Under the pieces are notes generated by a model. The model did no database searches. It saw only the letters and a program-made list of their open reading frames with translations, and was not told where the DNA came from. From Lycium barbarum (lineage: Eukaryota > Streptophyta > Magnoliopsida > Solanales > Solanaceae), in the NCBI RefSeq assembly GCF_019175385.1, contig NC_083347.1, positions 122,148,124 through 122,212,123 on the forward strand: a DNA stretch of 64,000 nt, given 5' to 3'. Positions 25,112 through 36,415 of the stretch are shown here, piece by piece; position 1 is the first letter of the stretch, and each line of letters begins with the position of its first letter. The translations under genes and the position numbers were made by a program.

Positions 25112-25340
25112 GTCAGCACCTGCGAAACAGTACCTGCGATTCGCAGGTGATGTCACCTGAAAATATTTTTTAGCAGCAGCTACTGGTTTGTGGCTGCTCT
25201 AAAAACCCGACCTGCTCAAAACAATTCCAAAAATTCTGAAACTTTGCAGAATAGTCAAAAACCATAAACTAAACTATTCTAAAAAAAATAAAATTTCACA
25301 GACGACTTAAAATTTTTAAAACGATGGGTTGCCTCCCACC
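23266..25340 (-). other. 3' non-coding region of the gypsy element
   Basis: From the polypurine tract inward this is non-coding: no frame longer than low-complexity stretches. It contains long T runs (for example 25079-25108, 30 T) and a palindrome block at 25045-25190. The TTGAGGACAAGCAA motif next to the polypurine tract recurs in the related element at 46850-46882. Function unknown; it may hold packaging or 3' processing signals. Confidence 0.5.
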
Positions 25341-25377
25341 AAGCGCTTAAGTTAACGTCGTGGCACGACGATTACCT

Positions 25378-26930
25378 TTACCACTTTTCCTTCCATCTAG
25401 AAGATATGAATTTGCGCCCCAACTTTGAATCTAGATCATGATGACGCTCATGGAGCGGTGTTAGAAAAACAAGGAGGCCAACTTTCGGGTATCGCATTTT
25501 GCACTTCTTGGCCCGTAAGTGAGGCATGCCATTTTGTCTTCTTGGCATAGCAAACTTCAAAATGAAAACGCTTTGATTTTCATCTCCAAAATTCTCCATA
25601 AGCTTGGTTGGTTCAACTTCCATATCATTCACCAAGCACAACGTTGAAAAATGGCTAGAATGAGGTCCAACGCGCTCAAATTCTAAATTTGCATGAATTT
25701 TGACATCCTCAACCAAAAATGAACTAGAGTCTTCAAAAATTATTTTATGAACTTTTTATGCAACTCTAGTATCATTTCTTCAACTTCGGCATCATTCACT
25801 ATTTTTGGGTTGGTAGGCTGGCAATTTACCATTAGCTCATGAAAATCAATTTTGACCTCTTCTTCATTGGAAACCAACTCAAAACTACAATCCATGGCCC
25901 TTTGATATTCAGCATCACATGCCTCATTCTTTGCATTCAATTCGGCCTCCAATTTTTGGATAGCAATTTCAAGTAGCTCCACTTCTTGACTTTGCTCAAC
26001 ATGCATTTTTAGAAATTCTTCCATCATCCGTGAAATTCCTTCACGGTGATCCCATAGGCTTCAAGTTGTTGAGCTTGATTCATTAGCCAATCTTGGCTTA
26101 AAATTTCCATCTTATCAAGTTTTTCTTCATTGTGAGAGTCGTCCAACTCTTGTAAAAATCCATCCACGGTGAGATATACCTTTTGGATAGTTTCATCATC
26201 TCCATGTTGAACTTCTTCCCACAATTTGGTCAAGACTTGCCCATAGCTTTTATTCCTCCCCATTATGCTTTTCAAAATTTCCTCAACTTCTTCTTTTTGA
26301 GAATTGGAGATTTCTTCATCAATATTTTGCTCTTCTTCAAGTTGAACTATTTCTTCAATTTCACAACTTTCGTTGTGGTCACAAGAATTTTCGGGCTCAT
26401 TTTTTAAACTTGAAATCTCTTCTTCAACCATTTCATTTTGAGGAGTCGACACTTCCATGACAATTGAGGAATTGGCATCTTCTAATGAATCAATCATTCT
26501 TTTCATAGCTTCTCCATTTTCTAAAATGGATTGTTGGACGAGTTTTCGCTCTTCCTCCATTTTAGCTTCCCGATCTAAGTATGTTTGGAGCATTGCCATG
26601 ATGCCTTTATATCCGGCACTTTGTCCTTCACTTGTCATGCCATTGTCCCTATCAAACTCAAAAGCACAACTAGCATTTTTGTTAGAACAACTTGGGAGAG
26701 GGAGAGCAAAATAATTGGGACAATCACCCCAATGTCCACCTTGACCACCACGTATATTACAAATATTCCCATCATAGGATTGAGATGGTGCACACATCTC
26801 TCTCCCGGGAAAATTTTCACAATCTTGCCAAAAGTGGGGTCCTCCACAATATGGACATGGGTCATCAAAGTATGAACAACTACCATCCGACCAATTTTCA
26901 TTTTATGATGCCATTTTTTTTATATAAAAA
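25378..26930 (-). pseudogene. gag-like protein of the non-autonomous gypsy element, broken
   Basis: Three frames in series: about 26024-26930, 25740-26027 and 25378-25716. The N-terminal part has a zinc-knuckle-like motif CPYCGGPHFWQDC (CX2CX3HX4C) and a second degenerate one (CNIRGGQGGHWGDC, where the second Cys is Arg). Then follows a long acidic, Glu-rich, probably coiled-coil region. A TAA interrupts the start region (about 26912), and frameshifts occur near 26025 and 25730. Such gag-only internal regions are known in non-autonomous plant LTR elements. It would bind element RNA in a particle supplied with enzymes by a partner. Confidence 0.7.
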
Positions 26931-27025
26931 TCAAATAAAGCAACGAAACAACAACACAAATATTCACAAGTTTGGACCAAAACAAGCAAGCTTAAATCCC
27001 AAACTAACTCAAATACGCCAAATTG

Positions 27026-27044
27026 TTCCCCGGCAACGGCGTCA
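27026..27044 (-). promoter_or_regulatory. Primer-binding site of the gypsy element
   Basis: TGACGCCGTTGCCGGGGAA on the minus strand, four bases inside the 5' LTR boundary. It differs at the third base from the canonical TGGCGCC. Confidence 0.8.
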
Positions 27045-27048
27045 AAAT

Positions 27049-28322
27049 TGATAACGTCCAAATCCACTCCTCAAAGAGAAGGTGTACACGGTCGTATGCA
27101 ATATAATTTACCCAATTATGAGTCGGGGTCGATCCCACAGGGAACAATATACTAGGCGATTTAAACAAGTAAGGAATTATCACCAACAAAGCTAAGCCAA
27201 ACGATAGATAATATTTTGGTTTTTTGAGAAAATTATAACTAATGCGGAAATGTAAACTAACCTAGAAAGCAAGTAAAATGATCAATGGCCACAAGTTTGG
27301 ATACAAAGGAAGTTACACTCAAGTAACGATCCAATGTATTTCATGATTTTACAACTAAGAGCAGGTTTATGTTAATAGATAATGGTTTCTACAATCTCAT
27401 TGAAAGTCTTCCAACCAGATCAATGAATTTCACTCTAAGCTTTTCCAAGCCTTAGAGTGTGATATCAAGCACAACCAATTGAATCTCAAGTAACTATCCT
27501 CTTCCGAGCTCAAGTTATTAGATGGGTTTAATGACCCAAATTCTTGCTATTAACTCTTTTCCTAACCTCTACTTTCTTTTCCAAGCAAAGTATGGGTATT
27601 TAGGCACAAATAATGTTGTACACCATTAAATGACATTAAAGCTTGAAGAGTTAATAGAGAAACAATAAACCCACTTCATTAGAAATAACAATCATTCAAT
27701 ACATAAGCATAACAAGAGATTTCATCCAACTTTGCAAATGAATATTTTCATAAACAAGATTAAAGTTATGGAGTAAAATACAACACCCTTAAATAAGCAA
27801 TACAAAACAAGGAATTGAAGAAAGGGTTGAGAAATTTATCATTAACGAGCTCCAATCTTCTCCTCCAAAGGTGTGGTGTAAAACCCTAGCTCCAAAGCTT
27901 GTGTTGAATGGCCAAAGATGTGTTTTACAAACCCTAAAAGAGTATTTATATCATTCCAAAAACGGGAACAAAATCTGGACAATAATACCCTCGTGCACAA
28001 CATGCTACTCGCATGTTGTGTCGCAGGTGCAACATGCTAGTCGCATGTTGTGCCAAAATCGTAGCATGTTGTGCCAATTTCTCTGTCAGCATCTGCTGCA
28101 CAACCTGCTGCTCGCATGTTCAACATGCTGCAGCATCTGCCACAACATGCTGCAGCAAGTGCTGATTGTTCTATTTTTGCTCCGTTTTGCTCCGTTATGC
28201 TCTCCGGGCATCTTATCCTACAAAACAACATAAATACACAAAAAGTAACAACAGCAGTGCTTGAAGAGTCACAAAATCTTAAGGAATTAGCATCGAATAT
28301 CCCGTAATTTCACGGCACATCA
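27049..28322 (-). repeat. 5' LTR of the gypsy element
   Basis: 1274 bp, uninterrupted partner of 19032-23265 and almost identical outside the palindrome block, which is shorter here (27990-28160). Confidence 0.92.
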
Positions 28323-28433
28323 AATGCCCTACTTTTGGAGAATACCACATGTACCACTCGACATTTCGACATTTCTGAAGAGCCCGAGCAACATATGAGA
28401 TTGTGCACCGAATTAAAAAGAATTGACATTCAT

Positions 28434-28490
28434 CTAACAAAACATTTAAATGGTTATTTTGCTTTCAAGTGTCCAAAAATACATGGAGAT
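28434..28490. repeat. Direct repeat of 18601-18655
   Basis: CTAACAAAACATTTAAATGG and the following 35 bp repeat a block on the other side of the gypsy element, although neither copy touches its ends. Confidence 0.8.
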
Positions 28491-28717
28491 TAATTTGTTT
28501 TTTTTCTTCTGATTAGATATTTTTAAAATCGAAAGTTGAAATTATCAAATTGATATTTTCAGAACTTACACCGTACCGTACCAGGAAAACTGCTAACTGT
28601 AAATGTTAATTGAGGTAAACTTGACGTCAAATTAAATGCAGTGAAATAATACTATATAGTTTTTGTCTTAATTTAAAACTAGTAAATTTATCTGCGCTTC
28701 GCGTGGTTGTAAAATTT

Positions 28718-28763
28718 AGAAGAAGAAGAAGAAGAAGAAGAAGAAGAAGAAGAAGAAGAAGAA
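28718..28763. repeat. (GAA)n microsatellite
   Basis: About 15 uninterrupted GAA/AAG units. Confidence 0.95.
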
Positions 28764-30902
28764 ATAAAAATTTAAAGAGAATGAGAGACTTCATTTACCT
28801 TTTTTTATTTATAAATTTATATTGACAAAATAAAAGGAATTAATAGTTTGATAGGTTTTCCATGAACAATTGTCCCAAAAAAAAGTGAAACCGGGAACTT
28901 AGATATATCTCGTGTATTTTTCATATATTAACTTGCCTCATTCTTTAGCTAGAGGAAAGATGAATAAATAAATTTTATATTTATATATATAAAATTTAAA
29001 ATTATACTCAAGCTTCACATGCATAAAGGTAATTAGATATATTAAGAAGATTTAGGAAAATAAACATAGTCATCACAGATTGTTGGAGTATGACTTCTTG
29101 ATATTGAGTCACAAAGATAGATTACAATAATGTTTTTTTTTTTTTTTTCATATCTCTATTTGTATACATTAATTTAGTATAATTAATTTAAGTTTTCTTG
29201 TGTTTTTATAGTTAGTAGGTATTTTCTTTTGTCTATTTTCTACTTCAAAATAAAAACATTTGAGAGAGGAAAAGGTAAAAATATGATCATAGCTTCATAC
29301 ATAATGGATGCAATTCCGTTCAACTGCAAGCAATAAATATACTTTCCCCTTCCTTATAACTTCCTTCGATTTTTTTATTTTTATTTTTGCCTTATTTTCC
29401 TCCTTTTCCTTTCGTTCTTTTCTTTCTCTCTTCACTACTATTATTCCGCTTCTGCAATTTCTTTTTCTTTTTTTCTTTTTTTTTAATTATCAGAAAACTT
29501 CTACAAATTGTCTTCCTTCTTTGCAGCATATTTATTTTCAATTTCTCATCTCCAATCTAAAATTTTCACAATTCGATTTTTGTCGGAATAGTTTCTCTTA
29601 TTTTTCAAGACCTCATCACTTACACCTATAAATTATCAGGAGAAATGATTATTTGCCCCTTTACAAACTTTTTTTTTTTGTTTTATGACCCTTTTACAAG
29701 AGATCTTCATTTTTTACACATAAGAGATCTAAAAAAATCACATAATTAAGATATCGGAAAAAATCATTTTCTTCTATTCAAATTGTAAGAGGCCAAGAGG
29801 TCTTATTTCTTCTAAATTATCATAAAAGATGGGGCTAAACATATCATAAATGTCGATATAATCATAGATATAGTGCATGTTAAGGGCATAACAACCAAAA
29901 AAAAAAAAAAACTAAACTACTTATCCACGAAACCAAAGAAAAATGACTATATCATATCTAAGAAAAAAGATTAAAAAGTAGATTGTACATCTCAATTAAC
30001 AATTAGTAAATTGATAATTAAAAAAATAAGAAGGAACCTCTGAATTCACCATAGGCTTAGGCTACCAAATTAAGAGAAGAAGTTAGATTTGATAATATCA
30101 AAAGAAAAAATGAAGCATAAGAAAAGGGGGGAAAAGATTCAAGAGAAGAATAAGTCTAACATGCCAAAGAAAGCATATTTTTTCACATAATTATTGAGGG
30201 ATTAACACAATTATTTACCTTTATATTACTTCCATTCTATTATGAATATAATAAGTCCTCTATTGTGTATGTAAAGAATCAACAGAATTCCACATACTTA
30301 CCTATATACATTGATCACTTCCTTAATTATTTCGTCATATTCCGTTTTGATATCCCTAGATTGGCACAAAAGCTCTACACCCTTCCTGTAGATTGTTCTG
30401 TGTATCACTTTGAATCAAAGCCGAAAATTGATAAATTGGAAAGAAGCATGAGTATCCTTTCATGGCTTAGTACGTATGGAATAAAGATGAGTGAATTAAG
30501 CTGTAGGGTTTCTCCTCTTATATATGCTTGACAACACAAAAGTGCTGCCACTTTTAAATTTCCTAATGAATGGTTTAATATTGGCATGTAATGGGAGCAG
30601 TTATTCTCCATAATGTAGTCAAAACATGTGCAATCATTTTTTACTCAATCAGACGGTTACTTGGATTTATATAACATATAGATATAGATATAGATATAGA
30701 TGAGTAAGCTATAGCTTCTTGCTAGTGTTCATTTTCCTCGTGGACAAAAAGGTCTGCTGGAATATTCCAGCCATTTGTTTTTTATTTCCTTTCAGTATTA
30801 TTCGTTCCATGATTTAATTTCACTTCTAAGTATGTGCAATGAGAGAGATTCATTTAACATATTGAACAATCTGAAATTCTTTCTCTATTATTTCCAAATT
30901 AA

Positions 30903-31035
30903 TACCCCCTTTATTTCAATATATATGACAATTAATTGGATACGAAGTTTAAGAAAGAAAAGAAAATTTTAAAATATGTGATCTTAAATATTTCATAACA
31001 TCTGTGTGGCTATAAGACTTTTAAAACTTATCTTC
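30903..31035. mobile_element. Stowaway MITE, left part, split by the copia element
   Basis: TACCCCCTTTATTTCAATAT is a diverged Stowaway terminus and ATCTGTGTGGCTATAAGACT its usual interior. The copia element interrupts it with a TCTTC duplication; the other half begins at 36224 and is too decayed to delimit. Confidence 0.6.
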
Positions 31036-31231
31036 TGTTATAAATACTATTATAATATTGTGATGTCTATCTTTAGGAGGGATTTTAGGGTTTGTGACTT
31101 TGGCACCAAGTCAATTCTCTCCTATAAATAGAGATGTTCTCTTCATTGTATTTCATCCCTCATAAGAAATAAGAACTCTCTTCTCTCTTTGTCTACCATA
31201 TTGTTCTTGCTTGTTTTATTATTTTATAACA
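31036..31231 (+). repeat. 5' LTR of the decayed copia element
   Basis: 196 bp. The TATA-like box CTCCTATAAATAGAG lies near 31120. Confidence 0.9.
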
Positions 31232-32037
31232 CGTTATCAGCACAAGACTCTACCACTCTTAATCTAGAAATTCAAAATTGATGAGTTATTTTTTTGGTTG
31301 GAATATGCTATTGTTCGGTCCCTCTAACCACAAAAGGCTTTGCTGAGGCAAGATTTGAGCTTTGACTTTATAGTCTTATTTTCTCACCCTTACAGGTTAG
31401 TAATTTTCTCTCTGGTAAATCTATTGCCATATTTCCTCAAAACAGTCTAGTGGACATTATGCTTACGTACTATATGTAAAAGAAACAATATTTTCCATGA
31501 CAATGAACTGCATAAAGGCCTTGAATATTTGTATCCATTCTTTTCAGTGGATATTTAATTACAGGATAGCAAAACGTTAATTAGTTTGCAATGCCTCGTA
31601 TATGTACTATTTGAATTATCTAAAATTCCAATTATGCTTTTACATGATAATATTATATTTATGTTTATGAACACTGGGAAGTGGTGATATTTTCATAGGA
31701 TTATTGTGATTATAAAGGAAGATATGTTAGAGAAATATTTGTATTTATGCCTCGATTTGCTCCTGAAGTAGCAACATCTTAAAGGAGGTTCTAAGTGATC
31801 ATAATTTTATATGGTTAAGGCAAGTTCAGATGATTATGATTCGTTCATGAAGAATAGAAATTTTGATGGTATAAACATAGATCCATTCCCTGAAGTGAAT
31901 GTGACAATATTTAGTAAAGACTATAAATACAGACGTGCTCTAAGTAGTAAGAATATCATGTCTCACCTCCAGAAGAGGTAGAATAATTGAGAAGAAATAT
32001 CTGAATATTGTATTTTTTAATCCTGAAGCAGTAAACA

Positions 32038-32372
32038 TTAAAATTTACTCCTGAAGAGGCAAATTTTGAAATTACTCCAGAAGAGATAAACTTTGAGATT
32101 TACTCCCGAAGTGGTACGACTCTGAAATTGACTCTCGAAGTAGTAGAACCCTGAAACTTACTCTCGAAGTAGTAAGAATTTGAAATTTACTCATGAAGTA
32201 GTAAAATACTTAAATTTACTTTCGAAGTAATAGAACTTTAAAATTTACTCCTGTCGTGGTAAAACTTTAAAAATTATTCTTGAAGTAATTAGATTTTGAA
32301 CTTTACTCTCAAAATAATAAGGTTTTGAACTTTACACTCGAAAAAGTTCAACTTTGAAATTTACTTCTAAAT
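32038..32372. repeat. Imperfect ~33-bp tandem repeat
   Basis: About eleven copies of a unit like TTGAAATTTACTC(C/T)(T/C)GAAGTAGTAA. Each unit can fold on the central CNGAAG core. Confidence 0.85.
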
Positions 32373-35300
32373 TAGTAAGATAATGAAATTTTCTCCCCAA
32401 AATTTGTTGTGGCTTTATAATGCATATAAAGAGTTTTCTTACTTTTCTGCAAGCTTCAGTTTTGGTTATTTAAGTATTCACTATGTATTAAGCATTGAGT
32501 CCTTGATTCTTATTTGTTTGCCTTCAATTGATAAGATCCCAATCTTACCCATATGTGTCAGTGATTTATCTTAACTAATATATTTGAGTAAGCCAGCAAA
32601 ATGTATGGCCTGTATTTCTACCATGACCAATTCACCAAATGTGATGTTAGAATCAATTCATAGTTGTGTAATGAAATCTTATGTCATGATAAACCAGAAG
32701 TTTATTATAATTTGCTTATCCACAATTGTTATTATGAATTTGCTTATAGACGATGGTGTTAATTATATGCTCGTAATATTGTCATATGTTTATTGTGCTT
32801 GAGTAAAATAATGAGCCGCTAAAAATTATGTATAAAGCTCATCTAAATGACCAAGTTTCATTCCCTGAAGTGAATGAAGAAATACCACAACACACCTCCT
32901 GAAGAGATAAAATAACAAAGGATATAGATGTTATTTTGTGGTATGAAGGTCACTGCTGCACGTACCTGTCGTACATCAAATTATCTTGGATACCTTTATA
33001 ACGTATCATTCCAAGGGATTTTGTAGAATATTTTCTATTATAACCACATTGATATAGCATTGGTTAGTTGTTATTCATTTTCCTGAAGGAAATAACAAAT
33101 TCATATATTTTTCTTGATCAAGGATGTAATTTTATGTGGTCACCGCTAAGATACAAAATATTTAGATGTTAATAGCGAATCTCCCTGAAGGAGATGTTTG
33201 AAATACTGAAGTTTAAAGCATAATGTTTATTGTTAGTTATTTATGAATTTATTATCTTTAAAAGTAAATTTGTTTACTGTATTCTTACATGACATCAGAA
33301 AGATCATCAAATTTTCTTTCGTAACACCAGCAGTGTCAAAGCAATATTTGGTAGTGCAAAATTAGTGACCAAGGTCTCCAGAAGAGCTTAATTATTTGTG
33401 CACAAGAATCATGACTCAGCAGTGTCCAAACATTATATGATTATGGAAAGCATATTGAGAGCTCTTGAAGAGTTTATCTATTATTATGTCATTCTTCTTG
33501 TATCGCAATATAGAAAAAGTTGTTATGATCGAAATACAAGTTGTAGTAAACCCGAAGTTTACTAATAAAAATGATTAATACTACAAAGGATTGGAAGATT
33601 GAATATCTTCAAGTTACTACGGGTAAGAAATATATTTATGAAAGGTTGCCCGATTTGTACTACAAATATAAGCATGATGAATCACATGAACAATAAACCA
33701 GAAGTTTATATTAATATAAAATTCATGTCATAGTAAACCAGAAGTTTACTAAAACAAATAGCACATGACACGGTAAACTTGAAGTTTACTAGTATAAATA
33801 ATTTTATTAGTCGGCATGAGCGATTTGATCATCCCAATTCAAATATGATGTGTAGATTGAGTATTTGACATATATTGAAGAACTAGAAGATTCTTCAATA
33901 ATTTATTGTTGTTGTTTGTTCTCATGATAAGTTGATTATATTGGCTAAAGTTGGGATTGAGTTCCCTAAATTCTGAAAAAATATAGAAGGTGAATATGGG
34001 CCTGTTCACCTGTTATGTGATGTCTTAAATAGATGCATAGATAAGACGGTCACATGTGCTTTTATTGTCAACCCGCAATTTGACATATGCAAAGTTACTT
34101 GCTCAAAATAATGGAGTTGAGAGCACAATTTTCAGATATGTTATCAAGATAATTCATCTTGTTAATGCTGGTTTGGCGTTAAATGCCTCTACTAAATAGC
34201 TAAACCATTGTTTATGAGAACAAAACTTCATGTGGTGATCTGAAATATGATATATTGCATACAACAACAGTTATATGCTTCAGACCAAAGAATTATGATA
34301 AATTCTCCCCTCACAATTGGTTCAAGGTCAGGAACCAGATATTTCCATCTAATAACTTTATGTGTGGTATATGATTAATTAATCTACCGTGATGCACAAA
34401 GATGGATTCCCCTAAAGAAGATGGGATATATGTTAGTTTTTCTAACATAAGGGGGAGAGAAGAAGCAGCTGAGAAATATGTTATGAATTATTATTAGTAT
34501 GATCCTCATTTAAAGGATAATTCAACTCAAATACTAGAAGCATTTGCTGACCCAAAATTAATTTCTAATTTCAGCTGCAAAAAGCTTCTATTAAATTCAT
34601 GTCCCTGAAGGACAGAGTCTACAACATGCATAAAGCGTGGTAGACTAATAGGTTCCAAACGCAATAATCATTGAAAAGAAAGAGGAGCAAATGATTAATG
34701 ATCCTTTTAAGGAGGCAATATGCTCTTGAAGAGCCTACGACATAACACTTCATGAAACCTCATGAGAGATTTAGGTACCTAAAAATAATGGAAGTGATGA
34801 GATCTCAATAAGTTATGTCATATTGAGAACCGATACAAATGATATATCGTCGACGATATCTTTGGTACAATATAGCGCAATATTGTAAACGATTGTGAGG
34901 ATCTAAATTCTATTGTGAGGATCTAAATTCTACGTCTATTAAAGCATGTTAACGTAGAAAATATTATCAAGTGAAATGACACATCTTGGTAAGCATAAAG
35001 CTTATTGAACCTGCTGTCCGGACACCAGAAGATGTCACATATTTAAATAGAAATAGATGTTGTCACAACCTATATGAATTACTTGACAAAATTATATGAA
35101 AATTCTTGCAGAATTTTAAATGCCTGAAGCATATACAAGTTGTAGAAATTTGTTCATAATTCTTATATGAATTAAGTTAAGCAAGGTGAATGCGATTTTA
35201 TCACCTTAATGGATATTTACTGACTAAGGGCACAAATGACTCTTTTTATCCTCACGTCTTTGTGAAAATCAAAATATGTCATATTGTTGGTGCAAGTTGA

Positions 35301-35589
35301 TTACTTGAATATTATTGAAACTCTTGAAAAGTTCTCAAAAGCAGTATATTATCCGTTGAAAGAAGTTGAAATGAGAAACTTGCAGAATATTTTGGTCCTG
35401 AAGTGCCATATCTTTATGCAATTGATGCATTTATATATTTTGCAATGACTATGAGGGATTATAGTCATATGATGTTGGTCTACATGACAATCAAATCATA
35501 TAAAGATAACATTTGTTTATAAAGCAAGGCAGAAATGCACTTGGAGTGATTTCAACAATATTATATGCTGATGCAACTCTATCCAAAGA

Positions 35590-35840
35590 CTGAAGATACA
35601 GCAACACACATAGCCCAACAAAAGAGTGGATTCATAAAAGGACAAAGCTCATTTCGCCAAAGGTGTTCTTCACAAACGAGCTCCAAAAGAATGGTGATAG
35701 CAAGGTGCAACAAATTGTTCGAGTGATAATATGACTGATTTATTCACCAAGTCTATACCAACTGCAAATCTCGAGTGAAGATGTGAAGATTCAAGTTTTT
35801 GGATTGAAATTCTCATCAGGGGGAGTTAATACGCGTTGTA
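35590..35840 (+). pseudogene. copia RNase H C-terminal relic
   Basis: Readable pieces, frameshifted against each other: KVFFTNELQKNGDSKVQQI, then SDNMTDLFTKSIPTANLE, the usual C-terminal copia motif. Just beyond is CATCAGGGGGAGTTAATACG, a motif common before the 3' LTR in copia elements. Confidence 0.7.
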
Positions 35841-36027
35841 CTCTTTTTCCCTTTCAAGATTTTTGTCCCATTGGGTTTTTCCTTGTAAGGTTTTTAATGA
35901 GGCAACCAAATAGCGTATTATTAGAAATGTGTACTCTTTTTCTTTCACTAGATTTTTTCCCACTAGATTTTTTCTAGTAAGATTTTAATGAGGCATATTA
36001 TCTATCGAAACAGACATCAAGGGGAAG

Positions 36028-36223
36028 TGTTATAAATGTTATTATAATATTGTGATTTCTATCTTTAGGAGGGATTTTAGGGTTTGTGACTTTGGCACCA
36101 AGTCAATTCTCTCCTATAAATAGAGATGTTCTCTTCATTGTATTTCATCCCTCATAAGAAATAAGAACCCTCTTCTCTCTTTGTCTACAATATTATTCTT
36201 GCTTGTTTTATTATTTTATAACA
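36028..36223 (+). repeat. 3' LTR of the decayed copia element
   Basis: 196 bp, six substitutions relative to the 5' copy and no indels. Confidence 0.9.
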
Positions 36224-36304
36224 TCTTCTTAAATATGTCATAATATTATCATGTCGTACGTAGGATTTTTCATAAATAGTGTTAGCATTCAAAGAATTGA
36301 ACAG

Positions 36305-36415
36305 AATAACCACAACAACAATATAACCAGTATAATCCACAAGTGGGTCTAGAGAGGGTAGAGCGTACGCGGACCTTACCCTACTCGTAGAGATAGAGAG
36401 GTTGTTTCCAAAATA
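36305..36415 (-). mobile_element. Au-type SINE, 3' part
   Basis: Starts CAACAACAATATAACCAGTA and continues to GTAGAGCGTACGCGGACCTT and AGAGAGGTTGTTTCC, the Au SINE body on the minus strand. Confidence 0.75.

Larger units (their letters stand above)
19032..28322 (-). mobile_element. Non-autonomous Ty3/gypsy element (Tat/Athila-like)
   Basis: LTRs of about 1.27 kb (27049-28322, the 5' LTR; 19032-20256 plus 23156-23265, the 3' LTR split by a solo LTR) with perfect AATGC duplications at 19027-19031 and 28323-28327. Next to the 5' LTR is the primer site TGACGCCGTTGCCGGGG, a one-base variant of the TGGCGCCGTTGCCGGGG site of plant Tat/Athila elements. Next to the 3' LTR is the polypurine tract AAGTTGGGGGTGT. 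The 3.8-kb interior encodes only a gag-like protein; no protease, RT or integrase was found, so it must have relied on another element. Confidence 0.88.
28328..31035. other. AT-rich spacer, no gene recognised
   Basis: Contains a (GAA)15 microsatellite at 28718-28763, a (TATAGA)4 run near 30672-30700 and T-rich low-complexity sequence at 29340-29500. The 107-residue frame at 29308-29631 is Phe/Ser-rich low complexity and not credible as a gene. The right end (30903-31035) is the left half of a Stowaway MITE. Confidence 0.5.
31036..36223 (+). mobile_element. Ty1/copia retrotransposon, decayed, 5.2 kb
   Basis: LTRs of 196 bp (31036-31231 and 36028-36223), both TG...CA, with perfect TCTTC duplications (31031-31035 and 36224-36228). 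The LTRs differ at 6 of 196 positions (about 3%). After the 5' LTR comes CGTTATCAGCACAAGACTC, a primer-site region of a common plant copia type; before the 3' LTR is the polypurine tract AAGGGGAAG. Despite the young LTRs no gag-pol frame survives; only RNase H-like scraps are readable near the 3' end. The interior carries many small hairpins (see findings). The contrast suggests it moved as a non-autonomous element. Confidence 0.88.

Noticed and set aside
29308..29631. 107-residue open frame
   Set aside because: Phe/Ser/Leu-rich translation of T-rich low-complexity DNA; no domain and no promoter.
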